Assembly (NCBI GenBank): GCA_040255675.1
Contig: JBDZVM010000025.1
Location: 1 to 54,762, forward strand
DNA length: 54,762 bases
Direction: 5' to 3'
Source of the DNA: JBDZVM01 sp040255675
Lineage (GTDB): Bacteria; Actinomycetota; Actinomycetes; Acidothermales; Acidothermaceae
Both the position numbers and the translations under genes were made by a program. Positions 8,938-17,721 of the stretch are shown one piece after another; within the stretch, counting starts at the first letter, position 1; each line of letters begins with the position of its first letter. The notes beneath the pieces were generated by a model. That model ran no database searches. It worked only from the letters and a program-made list of their open reading frames with translations, and was not told the origin of the DNA.

Positions 8938-8957
8938 GTGGGAGAGCGCTCTCTCAC
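8938..8957. promoter_or_regulatory. LacI-type operator
   Basis: GTGGGAGAGCGCTCTCTCAC is a 20-base palindrome with one mismatched pair around the central CG; the inner 12 bases GAGAGCGCTCTC are perfect. It lies in the intergenic region shared by the LacI regulator and the secreted beta-helix gene, 180 bases upstream of the latter. The rest of this 362-bp region shows no gene. Confidence 0.7.
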
Positions 8958-9135
8958 CGAGGAACACCGTAGGCCGAGCGGCGGGCGACCGATGGCGCTG
9001 CCGTGCGCTCGACCGGGTTCGGCACGTCATGGCAACGGCCACCCGCACTCGCGCGATCACGAATACGTTCGCCCTTACTGAAAAGTATTCGCGATCGCCA
9101 ATTCACTCCCCGTTTCTTCTCGAATAGGAGTTGGC

Positions 9136-11808
9136 ATGGGTTTGGCCGAAGCGAGCGTGTTACGGGGTCCACGCTCTCCCCAGATGTGGCGCGCCGCGGT
9201 AGCGGGCGTCGTCGCGGCACTCGTAGCGGCGCTGGCGTTGGTCGTGGCGCCACTCGGCGCGGCACACGCCGCGGGAACTCTTTTGTCCCAAGGGAAACCC
9301 GCAACAGCGTCGTCCACCGAAAACGGAGGCACACCGGCGTCGGCGGCATTCGACGGCAATACCGGAACCCGCTGGTCGAGCGCCTTTTCAGACCCGCAAT
9401 GGCTCGAGGTCGACCTCGGCCAAACCTCGACCATTAGCCAGGTCGTGCTGATGTGGGAAACCGCGTACGCGAAGGCGTTTCAGATTCAGGTGTCAGACGA
9501 CGGCTCGTCGTGGAGCTCCCTTTACAGCACGAATTCTGGCACCGGCGGAACGCAAACGCTGAACGTCAGCGGAACCGGCCGCTACGTGCGCATGTACGGC
9601 ACAGTTCGAGCGACGCAATACGGCTACTCGCTGTGGGAATTCCAGGTCTACGGCACGGCGGGCGGGGGCGGTTGCTCGTCGACAGATGCGGCGTTGAACC
9701 ACTCCGCGAGCGCGTCGTCGACCGAGAGCGGCAGCTACCCGGCATCGAACGCCTTCGACGGCAACACCGGCACCCGCTGGTCGAGCGCGTTTTCCGACCC
9801 GCAATGGGTGCAGGTCGACCTGGGCTCGTCGCAGTCGATTTGCCAGGTCGTGTTGACGTGGGAAACCGCGTACGGAAAGGCTTTTCAGATTCAAGCGTCG
9901 GACGACGGCTCGTCGTGGACGTCGATCTACTCGACGACGTCCGGTACGGGTGGCACCCAAACCCTCGACGTGAGCGGCACTGGCCGTTACGTGCGCATGT
10001 ACGGCACAGTCCGAGCGACGCAATACGGTTACTCGTTGTGGGAATTCGTCGTGCACACCGGCACCGGGGGCGGCTCGACCAGCCCGACACCCACTTCCAC
10101 GCCGACACCGACTCCCACGCCCACCAACGGCGTTTGCCCAACGCAGCCTGATGTTCCTGACTTCGGACCGAACGTGCACATTTTCGATACGAGCATGTCG
10201 AACTCGAGCATTCAGTCAGTGCTCGACTCCGTTTTCAACGCGCAAAAGGACACTCAAACGGCGCAGTTCGCCAACGGTCGTGCCGCGTTGCTGTTCAAGC
10301 CCGGCACGTACGGCGTGGAAGCCAACATCGGCTTCTACACGTCGATCGCCGGTCTCGGCCAAAATCCCGACGACGTCACCATCAACGGCGACGTAACCGT
10401 CGACGCGTTCAACAGCTCGGACGCCGGGAACGCCACGCAAAACTTCTGGCGTTCAGCCGAAAACCTTGCGATCAATCCGTCGGGCGGTGCTGACCGGTGG
10501 GCAGTCGCACAGGCCGCACCGTTCCGCCGCATCGACGTTCACGGTGGCTTGAACCTGTACCCGGCAAGCTACGGTTACGCCAGCGGTGGTTTCATCGCCG
10601 ACACAAAGGTGAGCGGCCAGGTCGCATCGGCGTCGCAGCAGCAGTGGTACTCGGAGAACAGCAACTTCGGTAGCTGGAACGGCTCGGTGTGGAACATGGT
10701 GTTCTCGGGAGTCGCCGGCGCGCCGGCGCAGAGCTTCCCGAACCCGCCGATGACGACGCTGTCGACGACGCCTGTGTCGCGAGACGTGCCGTACCTCTAC
10801 ATCGACTCCAGCGGTAAATACCGGGTGTTCTTGCCCTCGCTTCGCACCAACGCGTCAGGCGCTAGCTGGGCGACCGGAAGCACACCGGGTACGTCGTTGC
10901 CGATGAGCCAGTTCTACGTCGTGAAGTCGAGCGACACGGCAGCGACCATCAACAACGCGCTAAATAACGGATGCAACCTGTTCTTCACGCCTGGCGTGTA
11001 CCACATCAATCAAACGCTCAACGTCACGAAGGCCGGCACCGTCGTGCTCGGTATCGGCTACCCGACGTTGATCGCCGACAACGGGGTCGACATCATGCAC
11101 GTTGCTGACGTCGACGGCGTGCGGTTGAAGGGCCTGCTCTTCGACGCGGGGACGACGAACTCGCAAAACCTCTTGCAGATCGGACCATCCGGCGCGTCAG
11201 CCAGCCACTCCGGCAACCCGACGTCGATCCAGGACGTGTTCTTCCGCATCGGCGGCGACATGGCGGGCAAGGCGACGAATAGCCTGGTGGTCAACAGCAA
11301 CAACGTGCTCATCGACCACATCTGGGCGTGGCGCGCCGACCACGGCAGCGGCGTCGGGTGGACCAGCAACACCGCTGACACCGGTCTCGTCGTGAATGGC
11401 GACAACGTCGAGGCGAATGGCTTGTTCGTCGAGCACTACCAAAAGTACGAGGTCGTCTGGAACGGCAACAACGGCGAAATCATCTTCTTCCAGAACGAAA
11501 ACCCGTACGACCCGCCGAACCAAGCCGCCTGGATGAACGGCTCGCTGAACGGCTACGCGGCCATCAAAGTGGCCAACAACGTCACGACGTTCAAGGGCTA
11601 CGGCTGGGGTAGCTACTGCTACTTCAACGTCAACCCGTCGGTGAACAACTACCACGCCTTCGAAGTGCCGAATACCTCTGGTGTGCAGCTGCACGGCCTG
11701 CTCACCGTTTCACTCGGCGGCGTCGGAACAATCACCCATGTCGTGAATGACACCGGAGCAGTAACGGCATCGAACACGACGCCGAGCAACGTCACGAACT
11801 ACCCGTGA
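9136..11808 (+). CDS. Secreted right-handed beta-helix protein with two F5/8C carbohydrate-binding domains
   Basis: 890-residue exported protein, presumably acting on an extracellular polysaccharide. A long signal peptide ends near LGAAHAAG (residue 47). Two discoidin/F5-8C (CBM32-like) domains follow at about 47-173 and 183-308, then a Ser-Thr-Pro linker (311-332). The region 335-890 resembles a beta-helix family with a HIFDTSMSNSSIQ entry, the segments ALLFKPGTYGV and FFTPGVYHI at the start of each of two halves, and SFPNPPMTTLSTTPVSR and IWAWRADHGSG between and after. This doubled layout resembles GH55-type beta-1,3-glucanases, but that is inference; homologues often carry the unhelpful label adenylyl cyclase. 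A good AGGAG precedes the ATG. Probably controlled by the divergent LacI regulator. Confidence 0.8.
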   Translation: MGLAEASVLRGPRSPQMWRAAVAGVVAALVAALALVVAPLGAAHAAGTLLSQGKPATASSTENGGTPASAAFDGNTGTRWSSAFSDPQWLEVDLGQTSTISQVVLMWETAYAKAFQIQVSDDGSSWSSLYSTNSGTGGTQTLNVSGTGRYVRMYGTVRATQYGYSLWEFQVYGTAGGGGCSSTDAALNHSASASSTESGSYPASNAFDGNTGTRWSSAFSDPQWVQVDLGSSQSICQVVLTWETAYGKAFQIQASDDGSSWTSIYSTTSGTGGTQTLDVSGTGRYVRMYGTVRATQYGYSLWEFVVHTGTGGGSTSPTPTSTPTPTPTPTNGVCPTQPDVPDFGPNVHIFDTSMSNSSIQSVLDSVFNAQKDTQTAQFANGRAALLFKPGTYGVEANIGFYTSIAGLGQNPDDVTINGDVTVDAFNSSDAGNATQNFWRSAENLAINPSGGADRWAVAQAAPFRRIDVHGGLNLYPASYGYASGGFIADTKVSGQVASASQQQWYSENSNFGSWNGSVWNMVFSGVAGAPAQSFPNPPMTTLSTTPVSRDVPYLYIDSSGKYRVFLPSLRTNASGASWATGSTPGTSLPMSQFYVVKSSDTAATINNALNNGCNLFFTPGVYHINQTLNVTKAGTVVLGIGYPTLIADNGVDIMHVADVDGVRLKGLLFDAGTTNSQNLLQIGPSGASASHSGNPTSIQDVFFRIGGDMAGKATNSLVVNSNNVLIDHIWAWRADHGSGVGWTSNTADTGLVVNGDNVEANGLFVEHYQKYEVVWNGNNGEIIFFQNENPYDPPNQAAWMNGSLNGYAAIKVANNVTTFKGYGWGSYCYFNVNPSVNNYHAFEVPNTSGVQLHGLLTVSLGGVGTITHVVNDTGAVTASNTTPSNVTNYP
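9274..10059 (+). repeat. Internal duplication: two nearly identical F5/8C domain units
   Basis: The DNA for residues 47-173 and 183-308 of the beta-helix protein is highly similar, with stretches such as CGCATGTACGGCACAGT shared exactly and mostly silent differences elsewhere. This points to a recent tandem duplication or ongoing gene conversion. Confidence 0.8.
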
Positions 11809-11832
11809 TACCTACTACGTAGGACGGCGTCT

Positions 11833-11862
11833 GGCGGGCCGCTCGGCAACGAGCGGCCCGCC
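11833..11862. terminator. Strong terminator hairpin with GCAA tetraloop
   Basis: Perfect 13-bp stem GGCGGGCCGCTCG / CGAGCGGCCCGCC closed by a GCAA tetraloop and followed by CCTTTCG. It sits between convergent stops of the beta-helix gene and the small acidic protein gene. Confidence 0.8.
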
Positions 11863-11874
11863 GCCTTTCGACCG

Positions 11875-12123
11875 CTAACGCTCCTCGGCTTCGTCGTCGG
11901 AGTAATCGACGAGGCGCCGCTGTTCCTCGACGTCGGCCGGGTCAGCTTCAAAGCTGGGCTCGTCAACCGGCGGCATCTCGTCGTCCTCGTCGACCACCGA
12001 GCTGCGCTGCTCGATCGCGTCTGCCTCGGGGACGTCGTCCGCCACCTCCGGCGTCTCTCGTGGCGCGGTGACTGCTTCTGGATCGACCGCTTCGCGCGGC
12101 GTATCGAAACTGGCCATGGTCAC
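11875..12123 (-). CDS. Small acidic protein of unknown function
   Basis: 82 residues, very rich in Asp and Glu, with the C-terminal phrase FEADPADVEEQRRLV that I recall from short conserved actinobacterial proteins. No domain, membrane segment or signal is visible and it is likely disordered. It is the only frame here with consistent third-position GC, so it is probably real. Function unknown. Confidence 0.6.
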   Translation of the reverse strand: MTMASFDTPREAVDPEAVTAPRETPEVADDVPEADAIEQRSSVVDEDDEMPPVDEPSFEADPADVEEQRRLVDYSDDEAEER

Positions 12124-12170
12124 GACTTACCCAGCCGGGATCACGACTCACACGGTGACACCAAGAACGC

Positions 12171-13490
12171 CTACTGACCTGCCCAGTACTGTGCGATCAT
12201 CGCGATCCCGCTCACGACCTTTGTGTCCCAGTTGTCGGACGCCGGAAGCCCGGTGACCGTACCGGTGATGCTGAAACTGGCGCCGTTTTGCGCCTGGCCG
12301 TTGGTGTTGGTGGCGTGCAGCCCGTAGAAATTGAAGTCTGTCGTATTCCAGGCGCCGTTGAGGTCGCAATAGGTGGGGCAGTTGTCACCGACGCTGATCG
12401 ACACATTGTTGACCGACGAGTTCACCGAGTCACCGTTGATGCGGGCGTCGCCCTCGGCGTTGAAAAACAACCGCGGCACGAGTTTGACGTCGATCGAAGC
12501 GATCGGTGTCGAGCCCGCGTAAAAGACGGCCGTATTCGAGCCCTGCCACCATTTCAACGTCACCGTATTGTTCGTCGGCGACGCGGGTGCTAGGTACGAG
12601 AACGTAAACACACCGTTTTGCACGCGTTCCCAGATGTAATAAGGCTTTCCGTTCGACTCGGGCGAGTACTTGTCGGTCTGGATGCCCACCGAGATCGCGT
12701 TGTTGCTCGCATCGTGGGCGTTGATGTAGACGGAGTGACCCGTGCCGGTGCCGCCTTCGTTCAGCGTCGCGGTATAGGTGAGATACGGGTTGCCAGCCGG
12801 GATGCGGATCGGGTCGGCGACGGTCGAGCCCGCCGAGAACGAGATCTCGCTGAAGCTGACGTCTGGGCGGTCTCCGGTGTCGCGACCGGCCGCCAGAAAC
12901 GAGATCGACGGATGCGTCTCGACGACGGGGTACGGCCCGAGTTTCGTGCGATTGTCGATCGCCAAGCTGATGCCCGAAGCCGTCCAGCTGACGGTGAACA
13001 TGTGCGACGCGCCGGTCACCGCGTTGTCGGGCCAATAGCCACCGACCGGCTTTCCGTTCGCCGCGCCCTCGATCATGAGCGTGGTACCGTGCGGCGACAC
13101 GCCTGGGTCGTGGATCAAACCGAACGCGATGAAGTTGGCGGGGTCGTTCCAAAACTGCACGAATCCCTTGTAGCCAGTGCCGCCGCCATAGCCGCAAGCG
13201 CCGCCCGCGCAATAGGTGCCCTTCATCGAGAAGGTCACGGTGCCCGACGACGCCGCGAGGTGCGAGGCGGTCGCCCCCGACATGTAGTTGACAGGCCCGG
13301 TACCCCACGCGCCCGTCGTGGCGCGCTGCCCCCAGGCGTGAACAGCGTCGTTCGACGAACTTACTGTCGAAAGCAGGCCAGGATCCCAGCTATGCGGCGA
13401 CAACGAGGTCACCTCAGCCGAGGCCGAGCCGGGAGCAACAAGCAGGGCAATGGCGCTCACGGCAAGCGTGAGGAGCACTTTGAGTCTCAC
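12171..13490 (-). CDS. Secreted protein of unknown function
   Basis: 439 residues with a clear Sec signal peptide (MRLKVLLTLAVSAIALLVAPGSASA). The mature part is rich in Ser, Thr, Gly and aromatic residues and looks all-beta. Two segments echo each other, one holding NGKPVGGYWP and FTVSW (first half) and one NGKPYYIWE and FTFSY (second half), suggesting two related sandwich domains like LamG/concanavalin folds. A CPTYCDL pair near the C-terminus could form a disulfide. GTG start fixed by the signal peptide. It lies in the polysaccharide-use region, so glycan binding is a reasonable guess, but I do not recognise the family. Confidence 0.75.
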   Translation of the reverse strand: MRLKVLLTLAVSAIALLVAPGSASAEVTSLSPHSWDPGLLSTVSSSNDAVHAWGQRATTGAWGTGPVNYMSGATASHLAASSGTVTFSMKGTYCAGGACGYGGGTGYKGFVQFWNDPANFIAFGLIHDPGVSPHGTTLMIEGAANGKPVGGYWPDNAVTGASHMFTVSWTASGISLAIDNRTKLGPYPVVETHPSISFLAAGRDTGDRPDVSFSEISFSAGSTVADPIRIPAGNPYLTYTATLNEGGTGTGHSVYINAHDASNNAISVGIQTDKYSPESNGKPYYIWERVQNGVFTFSYLAPASPTNNTVTLKWWQGSNTAVFYAGSTPIASIDVKLVPRLFFNAEGDARINGDSVNSSVNNVSISVGDNCPTYCDLNGAWNTTDFNFYGLHATNTNGQAQNGASFSITGTVTGLPASDNWDTKVVSGIAMIAQYWAGQ

Positions 13491-13694
13491 GAAGAATCTG
13501 CCTTCGCCAAGGGGTCCGGTCGTCGGCTGGTGATGTTACCGGCTTCTCGGCTGTTCCGTACGCATCTCGCGACGTTCGGCATGTGCGCGCCCGCGTCGAC
13601 ATCGCGGCCGAGGACCCGAGCGCCCGGTTACTGTTCGCCGACCGTGAAAGTTCCTCGCTCACGACGGCGCGGGACGACGTAGGTTGTACTGGAG

Positions 13695-14408
13695 ATGACG
13701 TCCAATGGCGTTGCGTCGAGCCGAGTTCGGGTGCTCGGCGTCGACGCGTGTAAGCCTGGCTGGGTAGGCGTCGCGCTGTCAACAACCGCGACGCAAGCGT
13801 ATTTCGGCGTCCATATCGACGAACTCGTTGCTGATGTGATCGCCGATGGCGGCCTTGACGTGATCGCGATCGACATTCCCATCGGTTTGCCTGACGCCGG
13901 ACCGAGAGCTGCCGACTTGCTTGCTCGTCACGCATTAGGCGCGCGTCGGGCGTGCGTATTCGTCACCCCGGTGCGGCCCGCTCTGCTGGCGGACAACTTC
14001 ACGGCGGCCACTGCGATCAATCGAGAGCTGGCCGATGCCGGGATTTCTCGGCAAGCCTTCAACCTGAAGGAAAAGCTACTCGAGGTCGACCGCTGGCTGC
14101 CCGGTGCGCCGTGTCGCGTGGTAGAGACGCACCCCGAACTATCTTTCGCGGCGTTGCGCGGTACCCCTGTGATGTCGCGAAAGACGACGTGGGCCGGCAT
14201 GCAGACGCGGCGCGCTTTGCTTTCCAAGCACGGCATTTCACTACGCGGCGAGTTGGGACGCACCGGAAAGATGGCAGCAGTCGACGACGTCCTCGATGCT
14301 GCTGTTTGTGCGTGGACAGCGCGACGTGTCGCGAGCGGCGCGGCAGTGTCGTTGCCCGATCCACCCGAAGAATTCGGCGATGGCATCGCTTCTGCCATCT
14401 GGTATTGA
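13695..14408 (+). CDS. DUF429 family protein
   Basis: 237 residues with the DUF429 signature: N-terminal VLGVDACKPGWVGVAL, AIDIPIGLPDAGPR, then AGISRQAFNLKEKLLEVD and VETHPELSFAAL, and a C-terminal DDVLDAAVCAWTA. The family is predicted to have an RNase H-like fold with conserved acidic residues, possibly a nuclease; this is unproven. The start is uncertain because GGAG directly abuts the ATG; GTG 13731 is an alternative. It converges on the MDR reductase gene. Confidence 0.8.
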   Translation: MTSNGVASSRVRVLGVDACKPGWVGVALSTTATQAYFGVHIDELVADVIADGGLDVIAIDIPIGLPDAGPRAADLLARHALGARRACVFVTPVRPALLADNFTAATAINRELADAGISRQAFNLKEKLLEVDRWLPGAPCRVVETHPELSFAALRGTPVMSRKTTWAGMQTRRALLSKHGISLRGELGRTGKMAAVDDVLDAAVCAWTARRVASGAAVSLPDPPEEFGDGIASAIWY

Positions 14409-14491
14409 CACGAGCCAGCTGGGTGCTTTCACCCCATCGAGCATGGCTCTGTCACGGCCAGCCGTGCGTCGACACACTCGTTCGTGACGCT

Positions 14492-15523
14492 CTATGGGGT
14501 CAGCACAATCTTTCCCGTGACGGAGCGCGATTCCGCAAGCTTGTGGGCTGTCGTGGCATCAGCCAGCGGCAAAACGCGCCCGACGATCACACGAAGGTTG
14601 CCGTCCGCCGCCGCCTCAACCGTACTCACCAAATCCTGGTCGGTGTAGCCAGACCCCCCGATGACCCGAAGGCGACGACGATAAAGCTGCTTCAGGTCGA
14701 GTTCGACATGCCCGCCCCCGTGCGCCGCCGAAGTGACAAGCCTTCCGCTGTGCGCAAGGGCGGCGAATGCCTCCGACCACACTGTCGGCTCGCCGGTGTT
14801 TTCCATCACGACGTCGACGCCGCGTCCGTCCGTAAGTCTCGCAACCGCCGCGCGCAAGCTCTCAGCTCTGTACTGGACGCCGAAATCTGCCCCTACGGAG
14901 ATTGCGGCGGCGAGCCGCTCGTCGGAGCCAGCTCCCGCGATCACGACCGCTCCGAGTCTCTTCGCGACCTGAATCCCCGCGCTTCCAAGACCGCCCGACG
15001 CACCTGTAATCAAAACGGTTTCGCCTTCTCGAAGCTGTGCCTTCGAAAGCAGCAAATTGAAGGCCGTCGGGAAATGGCGCATGACGATCGCGGCGGTAAC
15101 GGGATCGAGACCGGCGGGGACACCCAGAATGTTGGTCTCAGGTACGGCAACGTACTCGGCATACCCGCCATCCCGGTGTACGCCGATCTGGCGGGCATTG
15201 CTGCAGTCGTCTTCCCGGCCTTCCCGACATGCCGCGCAGTTGCCGCATCGAATCGTCGTCGTAACGGCAACCCGGTCGCCGACGCGAACCGAGCGCACAT
15301 TGCCGCCGACCGCCTCGACGACACCCGTCGGATCGACGCCAAGAACGCGCGGCAGCTGGATGTCTCTTCCACGGCCCGCGCGAATCATAAGGTCGAGGGT
15401 TTGGTTGACCGTTACGGCCTCAACCCGTACGAGCACTTCGCCGGCGCCGACGACGGGAAGCGCGATGTCCTCGTACGACAGTACATCCGGGTCTCCAAAA
15501 CGTCGGAGTACGACTGCCTTCAT
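14492..15523 (-). CDS. Medium-chain dehydrogenase/reductase with structural zinc site only
   Basis: 343-residue NAD(P)H-dependent oxidoreductase of the MDR superfamily. The four-cysteine structural zinc lobe is intact (CGNCAACREGREDDC) and the nucleotide-binding turn reads GASGGLGSAG. The catalytic zinc ligands of classical alcohol dehydrogenases are missing: NQTLD stands where the first Cys is expected and VDPTG replaces the usual GHE. A quinone- or enoyl-reductase-like reaction on an activated double bond is therefore more likely than alcohol oxidation. It is the last gene of the leftward cluster, 193 bases beyond the nitrilase, and may share its transcript. Confidence 0.88.
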   Translation of the reverse strand: MKAVVLRRFGDPDVLSYEDIALPVVGAGEVLVRVEAVTVNQTLDLMIRAGRGRDIQLPRVLGVDPTGVVEAVGGNVRSVRVGDRVAVTTTIRCGNCAACREGREDDCSNARQIGVHRDGGYAEYVAVPETNILGVPAGLDPVTAAIVMRHFPTAFNLLLSKAQLREGETVLITGASGGLGSAGIQVAKRLGAVVIAGAGSDERLAAAISVGADFGVQYRAESLRAAVARLTDGRGVDVVMENTGEPTVWSEAFAALAHSGRLVTSAAHGGGHVELDLKQLYRRRLRVIGGSGYTDQDLVSTVEAAADGNLRVIVGRVLPLADATTAHKLAESRSVTGKIVLTP

Positions 15524-15716
15524 GCGAGCTCGCCGAAGAAATCATCAAACACCCGCGCGCAGCGACGCGGACTCGGAGCGCGATCGGTCATTCGGGAAGC
15601 ATTCCTTTCAGTTGTCGCCCGCGGCGTGTAGAGAAGCCCGAAGGTAACCGGCCCCACGCTGCCCGCCACGCGGGTCAGCTCACCGGTCGCCACTTCGGAC
15701 GGTCGTCGAGACAGCA

Positions 15717-16883
15717 CTAGTCCGCTTGTCGACCTGTTGCGCTACTCCCGCCGAACGTCGAATCGTCGAATGTGAGGCCCGACGGCAGTTCACGGGGCCC
15801 GAAATGCTCGACCTCGGCCATCGCGGCTCCATAGATTTGGCGCGCTAGATCCTGGTAGCCGAAGTCGCCCGAATATCCGATTCCCTGTTGCGGGCGACCC
15901 ACAGGATCGGAGTTTCTGGACGTCACGCTAAAGATCTGGGGCTTTTCCACGTTGACGCGTAACTGGAAGATGTCGGCCCGGTTGTAGTGGCCCGCGAAGT
16001 CGTGCCGGAGACGCGATTTGACACCCATTTCCAGGTTGAGGTCGGCGTAGAGAATCGCCTCCTCGTTGCCGAGGGGGCCAGCTATGATCTTACTGCTAGG
16101 CGAAACTATTACGCTCCCGCCGCAAAACTCGGGCTTACGAATCATCTCGGCGTCATCGGGCGAAAGCTGGAGCGCCTCGATCATCGCTTCGTCGACGGTG
16201 CCACAAGCGCTCACCACAAAAGCGGTCGACGATTGCGCGAAAGCTTTCGACTGGATCTCCACTCGTTCGCGCATGTAGGAGCCGATGACAGGAAAGTGAT
16301 TGGGCCAGCTCATCACGTGGATGCGCGGGTACTGCGCGGTCATCGCAAAGATCGCCAGCGGATTGGAGTTCTCTCCGCAGATCAGCGCACTCACCGGGCC
16401 AAACGCTGTGCCAAGCACCCCGAGGCTGTCACCTTGCCCGCCGGTGTGAACGAGGCGCTCTCCGACCGTCGGAACCAGTTTCTGGCGTCTGCCGAGGAGC
16501 GCACCGTCAGGCCCCAAGAAGATCTGGCTGTTGTAGAGCGTGCCCGTTGTGTTAGCGAGCCTCTCGCATGCCCCGATCACCACGTAGGCCTGTGCTTCCG
16601 CGGCCGCGCGCTGCAACTCGGCGACTTCGGGGCCAGGAATTTCGACTGCATTCTTGAACAGCTCGACGCTGAACTCCGTACCCAGCCGGCCGGTGCCGGC
16701 GTGGAAATGAAACCAAATCGGATGAGCCGGGATAAAGCCCTCGGGGAACGCTATTAATTGCGCGCCGTTCCGACCGGCCTCACGAATAAGGTCACAAGCT
16801 TTCGCGGTTGATCGCTCGCGATCAAGAAATACCGACGCGGCCTGGACCGCGGCGACCCGTACACGCGGATATTCGTCTTTCAT
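15717..16883 (-). CDS. Nitrilase (carbon-nitrogen hydrolase)
   Basis: Hydrolyses an organic nitrile to the carboxylate and ammonia in the cytoplasm. The Glu-Lys-Cys triad is complete: Glu48 in AFPEGF, Lys135 in RRQKLVPT and Cys169 in ALICGEN, together with HVMSWPNHFP. Length 388 residues and the N-terminal RVAAVQAASVFLD fit true nitrilases (branch 1) better than amidases. AGAAGG lies at good spacing before the ATG. It is 49 bases after the alpha/beta hydrolase gene in a leftward permease-ATPase-hydrolase-nitrilase unit, which suggests that a nitrile is imported or formed in the pathway. Confidence 0.9.
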   Translation of the reverse strand: MKDEYPRVRVAAVQAASVFLDRERSTAKACDLIREAGRNGAQLIAFPEGFIPAHPIWFHFHAGTGRLGTEFSVELFKNAVEIPGPEVAELQRAAAEAQAYVVIGACERLANTTGTLYNSQIFLGPDGALLGRRQKLVPTVGERLVHTGGQGDSLGVLGTAFGPVSALICGENSNPLAIFAMTAQYPRIHVMSWPNHFPVIGSYMRERVEIQSKAFAQSSTAFVVSACGTVDEAMIEALQLSPDDAEMIRKPEFCGGSVIVSPSSKIIAGPLGNEEAILYADLNLEMGVKSRLRHDFAGHYNRADIFQLRVNVEKPQIFSVTSRNSDPVGRPQQGIGYSGDFGYQDLARQIYGAAMAEVEHFGPRELPSGLTFDDSTFGGSSATGRQAD

Positions 16884-16932
16884 CGTGGCTACCTTCTAAG
16901 CACCGGGATGTTGGCTCAGCTTTCGCAGTGCG

Positions 16933-17712
16933 TCACACCACTGCACGTACCGCCTCCAGAACTGCCGCGGGATTTTCGACGACGCTCAAATGACGTACAG
17001 CTGGGACGACCGTGAGGGTAGCTCCCGGGATCGAGTCCGCGAGTAAAGTGGCGAACTCGAGTGGTGTGGCGTAGTCGTTCTCGCCAACCGCGACAGCCGT
17101 AGGACAGCCAATCCGCGGTAAGTCGGCTCGCAAGTCGACCTGGCCCATGGCCTCGCACGCCACCTCATAACTGTCATAATCCATATTTTTGAACGTCTGC
17201 AGCAGCATCTCGACCACCTCTGGGTGCCGCTCCCGGAAATCCTCGCTGAGCCACCGGCTCACTTGGAACGTAGCCAGGCTGTCGAAGCCTTCGACACGGG
17301 CTTTCTTCGCTCTCTTCGCCCAAGTCTCCGGCGCGTCCGGGCCGTACCACGCGGTGGTGTCAAGTAACGCCAATCCACGCAACAGGTGCGGGTGCCTGAT
17401 CGCAAGTGCCTGAGCTGTACAGCCGCCCATCGACAAGCCGATGACAGCGACCTTGGAGAGACCCAGCACACCTATCAGCGCCGCCACTCGGTCTGCCATG
17501 TCTTCGATGCTCGACGCGCCATCGAGCGCTGAAGCACCATGTCCGGGCAGGTCACATGCAACGACCGTGCGGGTCGCGCCGAGCGCCGAGATGAAACTCT
17601 CCGGCCAAACGCCACGGTCTAACGCGAGGGAATGAAGTAAGACAACGGCGTCCGAGCCGGCGCCGGTGACTGTATGGGCAAGCTCAACGCTGGAGTGCTC
17701 TTTGTCGCTCAT
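16933..17712 (-). CDS. Alpha/beta hydrolase, PcaD/MhpC-like
   Basis: 259 residues with the canonical fold: oxyanion segment VVLLHSLALD, nucleophile elbow GLSMGG (Ser94), an acid after GEND, and the catalytic His in VVPAVRHLSVVE. Similar enzymes act as 3-oxoadipate enol-lactonases or meta-cleavage C-C hydrolases; which one cannot be told from the sequence. It starts 9 bases after the ABC ATPase gene, so it is certainly in the transport operon. Confidence 0.88.
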   Translation of the reverse strand: MSDKEHSSVELAHTVTGAGSDAVVLLHSLALDRGVWPESFISALGATRTVVACDLPGHGASALDGASSIEDMADRVAALIGVLGLSKVAVIGLSMGGCTAQALAIRHPHLLRGLALLDTTAWYGPDAPETWAKRAKKARVEGFDSLATFQVSRWLSEDFRERHPEVVEMLLQTFKNMDYDSYEVACEAMGQVDLRADLPRIGCPTAVAVGENDYATPLEFATLLADSIPGATLTVVPAVRHLSVVENPAAVLEAVRAVV

Positions 17713-17721
17713 CGGTGCGAC

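Noticed and set aside
9136..11808. Adenylyl cyclase
   Set aside because: Homologues are sometimes labelled this way, but signal peptide, CBM32-like domains, linker and beta-helix pattern point to an extracellular carbohydrate protein; no cyclase motif is visible.
14408..14500. Terminator between the DUF429 and MDR genes
   Set aside because: A CACGG/CCGTG five-bp hairpin and an ACCCCAT/ATGGGGT pair 50 bases apart are present, but both are too weak or too far apart to support a call.
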